NCBI GenBank assembly: GCA_030628245.1
Contig: DAOVRI010000118.1
Span: 1-5,602 of the forward strand
DNA length: 5,602 nt
Direction of reading: 5' to 3'
From: Dehalococcoidales bacterium
GTDB lineage: Bacteria > Chloroflexota > Dehalococcoidia > Dehalococcoidales > RBG-16-60-22
Every line of letters starts with the position of its first letter. Position 1 is the stretch's first letter. The notes under the pieces are model-generated. The model did no database searches and was not told the origin of the DNA. It saw only the letters and a program-made list of their open reading frames with translations. A program made the position numbers and the translations under genes. Shown here piece by piece: positions 1-5,602 of the stretch.

Positions 1-14
1 AGGGGTAGGCCCCT
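1..14. repeat. Short inverted repeat at the window edge, possibly a truncated terminator after recN
   Basis: AGGGG and CCCCT flank a 4-base loop (1-5 and 10-14), 42 bases beyond the recN stop. On the right, TCAC continues outward and could pair with bases beyond position 1, so the stem may be longer than seen. No T-rich tail is visible because the window ends. The stretch 1-55 holds no complete gene; an ATG at 18-20 on the minus strand opens a frame to the edge, too short to judge. Confidence 0.25.
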
Positions 15-55
15 CACCATTCTTCACAACCTGCCTCTGGAGCATATTCACTTAA

Positions 56-1804
56 TCAGGCTAATTTTTTCTTCCAGGCTTCGGCTTTCTCCATAAGCTC
101 CCCGGCGGCTTTGAGGGCGGTAGCCGTATAGCGGGGGCCGGCAATCATCACGGCCAACTCGTTCCGGCACGAATCGCCCTGAAGGGCTTCAATGGTGCTG
201 ACGGTGCGGTCGCCCGCGGTCTTTTTACTGACGTTGAAGTGAGCGTCGGCGAAGGAGGCTATCTGGGGCAGGTGGGTCACACAGATTACCTGGTGGCTGC
301 GGGAGAGGTTCCAGAGCTTCCTGCCGATTATCTCGCCGCTACGACCGCCGACGCCGATATCAATTTCATCGAAGATGAGCACCGGAATCGTATCCGCTTC
401 GGCCAGGGCACTTTTGAGGGCCAGCATGAAGCGCGATACTTCACCGGTGGAGGCAATCCTGTCCAGTGGTTTCATGGGCTCGCCGGGATTCGTCGATGCG
501 ATAAATGCCACATCGTCAACACCGGTGGAGTCGAACCGATAGCACTCGCCATCGGGAAAAGGTATTCCTTCCGGCGAGGCCTCCTGCGTAACAGATACAT
601 CAAATTCCACCTGCGCCATATTCAGGTCGGCCAGCTCTTTTTTCACCACTGCGGCGAGTTTCTGCGCCGCTCGGCCGCGCCGTTCAGACAGTCGGCAGGC
701 GAGGGCGCCCATCTCCTTTTTCAGTTGCTCACGCTTCGCTTCCAGCTGCTCACTTCGTTCACCGGAAGAAGTCAGCCCTTCCAGTTCCGCCCCGGCTTTA
801 GCCAGATAATTCAGCACCCCCTTGATAGAGTCGCCGTATTTCCTCTTGAGACTCCTGAGGAGTTCGAGCCTGGTCTGCACCTCATCGAGGCGCTGCGGGT
901 CATAGTTGAGATTATCGCCGTAGGAGCGGACTTCACGCGCCAGTTCTTCGAGTCCGTGTATCATCTCCTCGAGATATCCCAGCTTCGTCTGCAGAGAGGG
1001 GTCGGTCTCGACGACATTCTTGAGCACGGGTAGGGCCTCATTTACTTTATCCACCGCCGAGGATGATGCGGAGATACTATCGTCGCCGTAGATTATCCGG
1101 TAGATTTCGTAAGAAGCCGATTTCAGCTTTTCCGCGGAGGTCAGGAGTGTAATCTCCTTTCCGAGTTCTTCGTCTTCTCCTTCCCGCAGTTCCGCCTTAT
1201 CAATTTCATCAATCTGAAAAGTAAGCAACTCCTTCTGCCGTGCCAGTTCCTGTTCGTCGCGGGACAGCGCCTTAATGTCACGTTCTATTTGATGCAGTTC
1301 CGCAGCCATGGCGCTGAAATCGTGCCTCAAATCCAGGGTACGCGCGTAGGCGTCAAGAAAGTCCAGGTGCCGGTCTTTGTTCAGCAGCGAAAGGTGTTCG
1401 CTCTGACCGTGGATATCGACCAGAGCCCCGCCGATATCCCGCAACAGAGACCGCGATACCGCCTGCCGGTTCACCCTCGGCGTGGTACGTCCCTGCCGGC
1501 GAAAATCGCAGGTAAGGAGGAGGGCGTCATCGCCGACTTCAAGTCCTTTCTCCGCAAGCAGCTCCCGGAGAGTCTTCTCCCTGTCGTTTTGAGCTATACG
1601 GAAAATGCCCTCGACCTGAGCTTTGTCCGAGCCGTGACGGATATCTTCTTCCTGCACCTGGCCAGACAGTAGGGCTTCAACGGCATCCACCACCAGCGAT
1701 TTGCCGGCGCCGGTCTCCCCGGTAATCACATTCAGCCCTTGGGAGGGCTTCCAGTTTATCGCCTCGATGATACCGAATCCCTTGACAGTCAGTTCATCCA
1801 GCAC
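56..1804 (-). CDS. recN: DNA repair protein RecN (SMC-like ATPase)
   Basis: RecN is a cytoplasmic SMC-like ATPase that gathers DNA ends at double-strand breaks and assists RecA-dependent recombination. Counting from the longer ATG at 1828 (590 residues), Walker A GETGAGKS is at 37-44 and the RecN hallmark DIHGQSEH at 138-145. A long charged coiled-coil arm fills about 165-400, with a GDNLNYDPQRLDEVQTR hinge-side motif at 304-320. STNPGEPMKPLDRIA precedes an ABC signature STGE at 460-463. Walker B is LIFDEID (484-490), and the switch motif is VTHLPQIA (517-524). I prefer the GTG at 1804 (582 residues): it has an AGGAG site, and RecN proteins normally begin right at this Leu-x-Glu-Leu strand. 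The start overlaps the end of the DUF72 gene by 11 bases (35 with the ATG). The signature has Thr where most RecN have Gly. Length is normal, with no frameshift. Confidence 0.96.
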   Translation of the reverse strand: MLDELTVKGFGIIEAINWKPSQGLNVITGETGAGKSLVVDAVEALLSGQVQEEDIRHGSDKAQVEGIFRIAQNDREKTLRELLAEKGLEVGDDALLLTCDFRRQGRTTPRVNRQAVSRSLLRDIGGALVDIHGQSEHLSLLNKDRHLDFLDAYARTLDLRHDFSAMAAELHQIERDIKALSRDEQELARQKELLTFQIDEIDKAELREGEDEELGKEITLLTSAEKLKSASYEIYRIIYGDDSISASSSAVDKVNEALPVLKNVVETDPSLQTKLGYLEEMIHGLEELAREVRSYGDNLNYDPQRLDEVQTRLELLRSLKRKYGDSIKGVLNYLAKAGAELEGLTSSGERSEQLEAKREQLKKEMGALACRLSERRGRAAQKLAAVVKKELADLNMAQVEFDVSVTQEASPEGIPFPDGECYRFDSTGVDDVAFIASTNPGEPMKPLDRIASTGEVSRFMLALKSALAEADTIPVLIFDEIDIGVGGRSGEIIGRKLWNLSRSHQVICVTHLPQIASFADAHFNVSKKTAGDRTVSTIEALQGDSCRNELAVMIAGPRYTATALKAAGELMEKAEAWKKKLA

Positions 1805-2702
1805 GTTTCGCCGCGCTCCTTTTTTCATCGACTTTACTTATATCTTCCGAAAATTCCAGATTCATCGGTATTCCCTGAAACGGCAGCTGCAGGGTCTTCT
1901 TCAGGTCGGCGGCGTTACGGGGCGCGTAAGCCTGCCAGTGGTTATTCAAAAATGCGAAGAGCATCTTCACTTTTTCCCCGGCGGTTCTGACCCTCTCGGC
2001 CAGTCCGGAGATTTCCTCAGGGGAATAGAGGTACCGGTAACGCGTTTCGCTGTCGCCCGTCCACCAGTCTTTAGCGTTCCGACCGTGAAAGCGGAAATAG
2101 GCGGTATCAGCGGTAATCGGTATATCAACCGCCACCGAGGATTGAAATTTCGGCTCGTCAATCTGCACCCAGGCCACGTTGTTTTCCCGGAGCAACCGCT
2201 CGGTGCCGGCATCGTCACTCCAGCTGCGGTGCCTCAGCTCCACGGCAAGCGGGTACTGCCCAAAAGTTTCTGCCACCGCGCCGAGTATCTGCCGGCTGTA
2301 GCCGTCGTTTTTAAAGCTGGGCGGGAACTGCGCCAGCAAGGCCCCGAGCTTGCCGCGCTTTACGAGCGGCTCCAGGCTGCGGTTAAACTCGTCAACATCA
2401 CGCTGCGAGATAACCGCCTCTTCTCCGTAAGCCTCTTTGTACATTTTGGGGTGGGTGAACTTCTGCCACAGCTTGACCGCGAACAGAAAGTCTTTGGGAG
2501 TATGCCGCGCCCAGTTATCCACGTAGGCGGGGGCAGGCGGGCGATAGAAGGAGCTGTTAATCTCCACCGTGTTGAAGAACTGGCTGTAATACTCCAGTTC
2601 GTTTATCTTACCGGCGGGGTAGAAATAGCCTTTCCAGGTGCCCTCGCCTTTAGGGTAAGACCAGCCCGATGTGCCGATATAGATATTAGCCTCAGAGGGC
2701 AT
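1794..2702 (-). CDS. DUF72 domain-containing protein (YecE-like), function unknown
   Basis: A 302-residue protein of the DUF72/YecE family, a TIM-barrel fold widespread in bacteria and archaea with no settled function. Family motifs in order: GTSGW near the N-terminus (10-14), TVEINSSFYR (45-54), QFPPSF (125-130), AVELRHRSW (153-161), YFRFHGRN (202-209) and FLNNHWQAYAPRNA (251-264). The conserved Glu, Arg, His and Asn residues suggest a polar pocket at the barrel mouth. There is no signal peptide or membrane segment, so it is probably cytoplasmic. I chose the ATG at 2702 because of the GGAGG site 6 bases upstream, the promoter position, and the family's usual start shortly before the GTSGW strand. 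The 21 extra codons back to a TTG at 2765 would be translated from promoter and terminator sequence. The C-terminal codons overlap the start of recN, suggesting coupling with a repair gene; any repair role is inference only. Confidence 0.9.
   Translation of the reverse strand: MPSEANIYIGTSGWSYPKGEGTWKGYFYPAGKINELEYYSQFFNTVEINSSFYRPPAPAYVDNWARHTPKDFLFAVKLWQKFTHPKMYKEAYGEEAVISQRDVDEFNRSLEPLVKRGKLGALLAQFPPSFKNDGYSRQILGAVAETFGQYPLAVELRHRSWSDDAGTERLLRENNVAWVQIDEPKFQSSVAVDIPITADTAYFRFHGRNAKDWWTGDSETRYRYLYSPEEISGLAERVRTAGEKVKMLFAFLNNHWQAYAPRNAADLKKTLQLPFQGIPMNLEFSEDISKVDEKRSAAKRAG
1816..1820 (-). promoter_or_regulatory. Shine-Dalgarno site favouring a GTG start for recN
   Basis: On the minus strand a run of A ends in AGGAG, 11 bases before the GTG at 1802-1804. 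The alternative ATG at 1828 lies upstream of this site and has no clear ribosome site at a normal distance. The spacing to the GTG is a little long but usable. Confidence 0.5.
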
Positions 2703-2708
2703 GACTCC

Positions 2709-2713
2709 CCTCC
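2709..2713 (-). promoter_or_regulatory. Ribosome-binding site that fixes the DUF72 start
   Basis: GGAGG, within a G-rich run, lies 6 bases upstream of the ATG at 2700-2702. The longer in-frame opening from a TTG at 2765 has no such site and starts upstream of the predicted promoter. Confidence 0.7.
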
Positions 2714-2729
2714 CCCAGACTTTGCAATA

Positions 2730-2760
2730 ATTATACTCCAACGGGCTAAGCGAATACCAA
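2730..2760 (-). promoter_or_regulatory. Likely sigma-70-type promoter of the DUF72-recN unit
   Basis: A consensus TATAAT -10 (2730-2735) is preceded by TTGGTA (2755-2760, four of six consensus -35 bases) with a 19-base spacer, slightly longer than ideal. A start about 7 bases downstream of the -10 falls near 2723. This leaves a leader of roughly 20 bases that contains the GGAGG site and the ATG at 2702. No SOS (LexA) box is recognisable around it by eye. Confidence 0.55.
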
Positions 2761-2801
2761 AACAAAGAGAACCACCGGGCGGGACATTTCCGCCACGATG
2801 G
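2759..2801 (-). terminator. Rho-independent terminator of the oxidoreductase operon
   Basis: Read on the minus strand, CCATCG, a single bulged T and GGCGG pair across a 7-base loop with CCGCC then CGGTGG, giving 11 base pairs including one G-T wobble (2801 to 2772). A T-rich tail follows (2771 to 2759, 10 T in 13). The hairpin begins 46 bases after the NrfD-like gene stop and sits before the promoter of the next unit. The bulge and the C/G interruptions in the tail make it good rather than perfect. Confidence 0.72.
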
Positions 2802-2816
2802 CTCCCTTAAATACTT

Positions 2817-2846
2817 TTTATAGCATTACGCTACTGTGCTCTACAA
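2817..2846 (-). promoter_or_regulatory. Possible extended -10 promoter upstream of the terminator (weak)
   Basis: The minus strand reads TTGTAG (2841-2846), an 18-base spacer, then TATAAA (2817-2822) preceded by TGC, an extended -10 element. If active, it would fire just upstream of the hairpin at 2772-2801, so its transcript would meet that terminator before reaching the DUF72 gene. The -35 is poor and the stretch is AT-rich, so a chance match is quite possible. Confidence 0.2.
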
Positions 2847-2847
2847 A

Positions 2848-3729
2848 TCAGTCTACCGGCAGGAGCGGCGTGTACATGCCCGCTTTCAGTATGGCGAACC
2901 TTAACGCCAGACCGCCGATTATCTCGCTGACAACGGCGGTAATCAGCAGTCCGGACGAACCCACCCCGACGAAATAGGTGGTGACAGACATCACAATCGG
3001 TATGGCTATGCCGAACAGGAAAACGCCAATCCAGAAGAGCGGGGCGAGACTACCGCCGACAAGCCTCTTGACAGCTTCCTTCGCCGCCGTGCTGCTGTAG
3101 GTGGTATTCCAGAGGTACACGCCGATAATAATGGCAAAGGCTATCAGCACGACACGAATAACGTTCTCAAGCGCCACAAGCTGGGCATGGTCGCCGCCCA
3201 TGGTGATGGCCAGGAGTATGGCCAGGCCACCGGAGAGACCGCAGGTAACGAAAAGAATCGGCACAATAGCCGAGTTCCATACCTTGATGGCACTGACATA
3301 GCTCACGGCAAAGCCGGTATAGATTGACTGGGCAAAGGCGAATATTCCGGCCAGCACTTTTAACGTGGTTATGGCGGCGGTTGCCTCCGGGACCCACTGG
3401 GACAGGATAAGTTGTATCGTAGTCAAACCGATAAACAGCATTATGAATATAAAGCCGCGAGCTATCCAGGAAGTGCCCGGTTTCATAAACATCCGCCAGG
3501 ACCGGAACGGGTGGCTCAGGTGCGCCATATAGGACACACCCATCAGCAGGGAGAGCAGCCAGGCCACGAACATACCCAACAGGCTATCAAAGTAGGCAGC
3601 GGCCATGTACAAGCCACCGCTGATACCCCCCAGGAAAAAGGCAAAGGCAATAAAGTTCCCCCGTCCGCCTATCCAGTCTTTCTGCTGCTGGTACTTCACC
3701 ATGAAATCATATGGTTTTATCTGAATCAT
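2848..3729 (-). CDS. NrfD/PsrC-like polytopic membrane subunit
   Basis: Integral membrane anchor and probable quinone-reactive subunit of 293 residues. Hydrophobic segments at about 24-46, 48-70, 88-110, 119-146, 153-176, 189-207, 228-254 and 258-282 give eight transmembrane helices, the PsrC/NrfD core number. Family-like motifs are HLSHPFRSWRMF with PGTSWIARG (about 70-92), WNSAIVPILFVTCGLSGGLA (151-170), and SEIIGGLALRFAILKAG (268-284) in the last helix. There is no signal peptide; the N-terminus is short and polar. NrfD-type proteins carry no heme and exchange electrons between menaquinol and the adjacent Fe-S subunit; some family members are thought to couple this to proton movement. It is the last gene of the operon and is followed by an intrinsic terminator. 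No maturation chaperone gene follows it. Confidence 0.93.
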   Translation of the reverse strand: MIQIKPYDFMVKYQQQKDWIGGRGNFIAFAFFLGGISGGLYMAAAYFDSLLGMFVAWLLSLLMGVSYMAHLSHPFRSWRMFMKPGTSWIARGFIFIMLFIGLTTIQLILSQWVPEATAAITTLKVLAGIFAFAQSIYTGFAVSYVSAIKVWNSAIVPILFVTCGLSGGLAILLAITMGGDHAQLVALENVIRVVLIAFAIIIGVYLWNTTYSSTAAKEAVKRLVGGSLAPLFWIGVFLFGIAIPIVMSVTTYFVGVGSSGLLITAVVSEIIGGLALRFAILKAGMYTPLLPVD

Positions 3730-3738
3730 TTCCGTATG

Positions 3739-3743
3739 CCTCC
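3739..3743 (-). promoter_or_regulatory. Ribosome-binding site of the NrfD-like gene
   Basis: GGAGG, inside a longer purine run, lies 9 bases before the ATG at 3729 in the 29-base gap after the Fe-S gene stop. I see no promoter or hairpin in that gap, so the three genes are probably co-transcribed. Confidence 0.65.
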
Positions 3744-3758
3744 CCTTTAATTACTCGG

Positions 3759-4406
3759 TTAGTCAATATAGTAAATCGACGGGTCCGTGCCAAACTCAGG
3801 ATGGAACGGATGACCGTGCTTTTCCTTGATAACCCTGTTAATCTCGCTATTGGGGTCATCCAGGTCGCCGAAGTGTATTGCCTTGGTCGGACAGCTGATA
3901 ACGCAGGCGGGGGTCGCTTCACGGTCGACGCCGGGTGTTAATCCCGCCGCTATACCGGAATCAATCCTCTCCTTGCAAAAGACGCACTTCTGCACGACGC
4001 CGGGCTGGTGGGGATAGAGTTCCTTCCCTACCTTCTCATGTTCGGTCAGTTCCTGACCCGGGAAATACTGCGAATTGCCGTCTTCGTACATTGAGCGCAT
4101 CTGATAGGGACAGGCAATCATGCAGTAGCGGCAGCCCACGCATTTATCCTCGTCAACCCAGACAATGCCGTCTTCGCGCTGCTGTGTGGCCCCCGTGGGA
4201 CAGACCTTGACACAGGCCGGGTCGGCACATTGATTACAACGGACGTTATATATAAGCTTGGTTACAGTGGGATACTTTCCACTCTCTCCTATCAGCACCC
4301 TGTTCCAGAATATATCCGGCGGCAGAAAGTGCTCCGCCTTACAGGCAAGGACGCACTCGTAGCAGCCAATGCATCTCTTTAGTTCTATCGCCATTCCCCA
4401 TCTCAT
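3759..4406 (-). CDS. Four-cluster [4Fe-4S] ferredoxin-type subunit of the molybdoenzyme complex (DmsB/NrfC/PsrB-like)
   Basis: Electron-transfer subunit of 215 residues, a normal length for the DmsB/NrfC/PsrB family. It has exactly 16 cysteines, all in cluster-binding patterns: C12/C15/C18/C22, C57/C60/C65/C69, C89/C92/C95/C99, and C141/C144 with C168/C172. By family precedent these bind four [4Fe-4S] clusters, with N- and C-terminal motifs sharing clusters in the usual crossed manner. FGDLDDPNSEI (about 179-189) is a typical family tail. There is no signal peptide and no membrane segment, so it is either cytoplasmic or exported by riding with a Tat-signal-bearing catalytic partner, whose N-terminus is not visible. 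Its ATG overlaps the stop of the catalytic gene (ATGA, 4403-4406), which suggests translational coupling and equal stoichiometry. It should link the NrfD-like quinone site to the molybdenum subunit. Confidence 0.95.
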   Translation of the reverse strand: MRWGMAIELKRCIGCYECVLACKAEHFLPPDIFWNRVLIGESGKYPTVTKLIYNVRCNQCADPACVKVCPTGATQQREDGIVWVDEDKCVGCRYCMIACPYQMRSMYEDGNSQYFPGQELTEHEKVGKELYPHQPGVVQKCVFCKERIDSGIAAGLTPGVDREATPACVISCPTKAIHFGDLDDPNSEINRVIKEKHGHPFHPEFGTDPSIYYID

Positions 4407-5602
4407 AGCTTGTCACCTCCGGCTCCGTCGAATTCTATTCTGTGGTCAATCTTATAGACCTTGACCGTAGCCGCCGTTTCCTGGCTCCAGGATACCGGGC
4501 AGGCATGTTTGAAGTCCGATTCCAGTAGAATATTGAAGTTGGTACCCTTACCGTAGGCAATGGGCGCACCCTTGGCCCAGGCGCCGGAGCAGGCGGATAT
4601 CGCCACCGTCTGGGGGTGCTGACCCTGCATCGTCTTGAGAGTGCCGGTGGTCTTGCGGCCGTAGGGCGATTCAAGGCAGATAAGGTCGCCGTCTTTCAGT
4701 CCCTTCTTCTCGGCCATAGCCGTGTTCATGGTGATATTGTAGGTATAGGGATTGAGCCGGCTAACCTCGTCGAGCCAGGGCATCTCCATGGTGTAGGTGC
4801 CGTTGTGCAGGACATCGCGGTAGGAGAAGCAGTAGAGGTCATATTCTCCGGAAAGCTCCTTGCCTACCTGCGGGGGGAAATAACTGGTGAGAGGAGTAAA
4901 CTGCTCCCAATCGAGCTCTATGCCCGCCTTCTCGGCATTCTTCATGACATTTTCCCTGAGCTCGGCAATGTGCTCCATGTAGATAGGTACTCTGACATCA
5001 ACATACCAGCGCCAGTAAGCCTCCTTGGGTTTCTTGGGCCAGTCAATTGAGCCGTGCTCCGAGACGTACTCCAGGCCATGCTCGTCGCCGAAGTAGAATT
5101 TCAAGGCGCGGTCCGTCATCTCGGCATAGGTAATCTTCTCATCGGGTCCTATGAGCTGGACTACCTTCTTCGGGTCGATATCACCCAGATGCCTGATGCT
5201 GTCTATGTCGCCGCCAATCAGCGCCTCGCCGCCGAAGCTGGTGAAATAGACATTGTAGTAGTTGTTCATCTCGCCTCTCATGCCCAGCCTGTCAGCCAAA
5301 TCCCAGAGGACCTCCAGCTTGTTCCGCCGCTCGTACTGGGGCTGAACAACGGGCTGGCGTATCGGGAAGTTCCAGCCCTCCATACCGATAGGGTGGTTGA
5401 AGAAGGGGCCATGCGTTCCGAAAAGACAATAAGCCTCTAGAGGGTGGCAATCAGGGAGAACGATATCGGCATAGCCCTCACAGAACTCGTTGGGGAGGAT
5501 ATTAAAGGTTACGATGAACGGTATTTTCCCCCAGAACTTATCGGCAATCTCGCGGCTCTGGGTGCTGCGAATCATGTTGGCACCGAAAATCATCGCCAGC
5601 TC
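4403..5602 (-). CDS. Molybdopterin oxidoreductase catalytic subunit, C-terminal part (5' end outside window)
   Basis: Catalytic subunit of a DMSO-reductase-superfamily enzyme, which would carry a bis-pyranopterin guanine dinucleotide Mo (or W) cofactor. The frame stays open to the window edge (Glu-Leu-Ala precede the first Met at 5593), so this is a 399-residue fragment. The N-terminal [4Fe-4S] site, any Tat signal and the metal-ligand region are missing. Counting from the 5593 Met, the family motif ADIVLPDCHPLEAY lies at about residues 42-55, and a molydopterin-binding C-terminal domain at about 280-380 (LNPYTYNITMN, then KKGLKDGD). The next two genes encode the Fe-S and NrfD subunits, which is the classic PsrABC/NrfCD-like order. 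The stop overlaps the next start in an ATGA. The substrate is unassigned: polysulfide, thiosulfate and other CISM substrates all remain open. A relative of the Dehalococcoides OmeA protein is another possibility I cannot test here. The superfamily call is firm; the specific function is not. Confidence 0.9.
   Translation of the reverse strand, partial: ELAMIFGANMIRSTQSREIADKFWGKIPFIVTFNILPNEFCEGYADIVLPDCHPLEAYCLFGTHGPFFNHPIGMEGWNFPIRQPVVQPQYERRNKLEVLWDLADRLGMRGEMNNYYNVYFTSFGGEALIGGDIDSIRHLGDIDPKKVVQLIGPDEKITYAEMTDRALKFYFGDEHGLEYVSEHGSIDWPKKPKEAYWRWYVDVRVPIYMEHIAELRENVMKNAEKAGIELDWEQFTPLTSYFPPQVGKELSGEYDLYCFSYRDVLHNGTYTMEMPWLDEVSRLNPYTYNITMNTAMAEKKGLKDGDLICLESPYGRKTTGTLKTMQGQHPQTVAISACSGAWAKGAPIAYGKGTNFNILLESDFKHACPVSWSQETAATVKVYKIDHRIEFDGAGGDKL
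4413..4420 (-). promoter_or_regulatory. Strong Shine-Dalgarno site for the Fe-S subunit, inside the upstream gene
   Basis: On the minus strand GGAGGTGA ends 6 bases before the ATG at 4406. It is an uninterrupted 8-base match to the usual anti-Shine-Dalgarno sequence, and it lies within the last codons of the molybdoenzyme gene. It settles the start of the Fe-S gene at 4406 rather than the internal ATG four codons later. Confidence 0.8.

Noticed and set aside
239..1033. A 264-codon plus-strand frame inside recN
   Set aside because: It is antisense to the conserved C-terminal ATPase half of recN. Its His- and Arg-rich translation matches no family, and there is no convincing ribosome site.
1701..2810. 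A 369-codon open frame on the plus strand, longer than the DUF72 gene it opposes
   Set aside because: It is fully antisense to the DUF72 gene and the recN start, crosses the terminator and promoter region, and its translation shows no family motif. The opposite strand has clear family motifs throughout.
2703..2847. A riboswitch or small RNA in the intergenic region
   Set aside because: The only clear fold is the terminator hairpin. The predicted leader of the DUF72 gene is about 20 bases, too short for a riboswitch.
3167..3397. A 76-codon minus-strand frame within the NrfD-like gene
   Set aside because: It is an out-of-frame overlap with the membrane protein. Its translation is an arbitrary mix without hydrophobic segments or motifs.
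4616..5440. Two plus-strand frames (144 and 128 codons) opposite the molybdoenzyme gene
   Set aside because: They are complement shadows of a strongly conserved coding sequence, with no recognisable domains or start signals.
1..5602. Mobile elements, CRISPR arrays, tRNA or rRNA genes, or signs of horizontal transfer
   Set aside because: I saw no direct repeat arrays, no transposase or integrase motifs, no tRNA-like cloverleaf, and no clear shift in composition between the genes.

Overview
The window carries five protein genes, all on the minus strand, so transcription runs from high to low coordinates. The products are bacterial: RecN, a DUF72 protein and a three-subunit molybdenum/iron-sulfur oxidoreductase of the DMSO-reductase (CISM) superfamily. 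Base composition is moderately GC-rich. The gene content and the look of RecN and the oxidoreductase fit an anaerobic bacterium, and I lean towards Chloroflexota/Dehalococcoidia. That placement is family-level recognition only, with no marker gene to prove it.

Region 1 (5602 down to 2848) is a respiratory-type operon read in the order catalytic subunit, electron-transfer subunit, membrane subunit. The first gene is the C-terminal part of a molybdopterin oxidoreductase whose 5' end lies outside the window. It overlaps an iron-sulfur protein with four [4Fe-4S] cysteine sets through an ATGA stop/start junction. After 29 bases comes an NrfD/PsrC-like membrane protein with eight predicted helices. 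Together they should form a membrane-bound complex in which electrons pass between the quinone pool (NrfD), the four clusters and the molybdenum site. The substrate cannot be read from this part of the catalytic subunit.

Region 2 (2847 to 2703) is a compact 145-base intergenic stretch. It holds a bulged GC-rich hairpin with a T-rich tail (a good intrinsic terminator for the oxidoreductase operon). Just downstream are a TATAAT -10 box, a weak -35 and a GGAGG ribosome site in front of the next gene. These signals put the DUF72 start at 2702 rather than at an upstream in-frame TTG.

Region 3 (2702 down to 56) is a two-gene transcription unit: a DUF72 (YecE-like) protein of unknown function, and recN, the SMC-like double-strand-break repair ATPase. 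The DUF72 stop lies inside the start of recN, so the two are probably translationally coupled. The last 55 bases hold no complete gene; a short inverted repeat at the very edge may be a truncated terminator.

I found no RNA genes, CRISPR arrays, mobile elements or long repeats. The most interesting points are the DUF72-recN coupling, the altered RecN signature motif, and the unassigned substrate of the molybdoenzyme complex. I see no convincing new biological system here.
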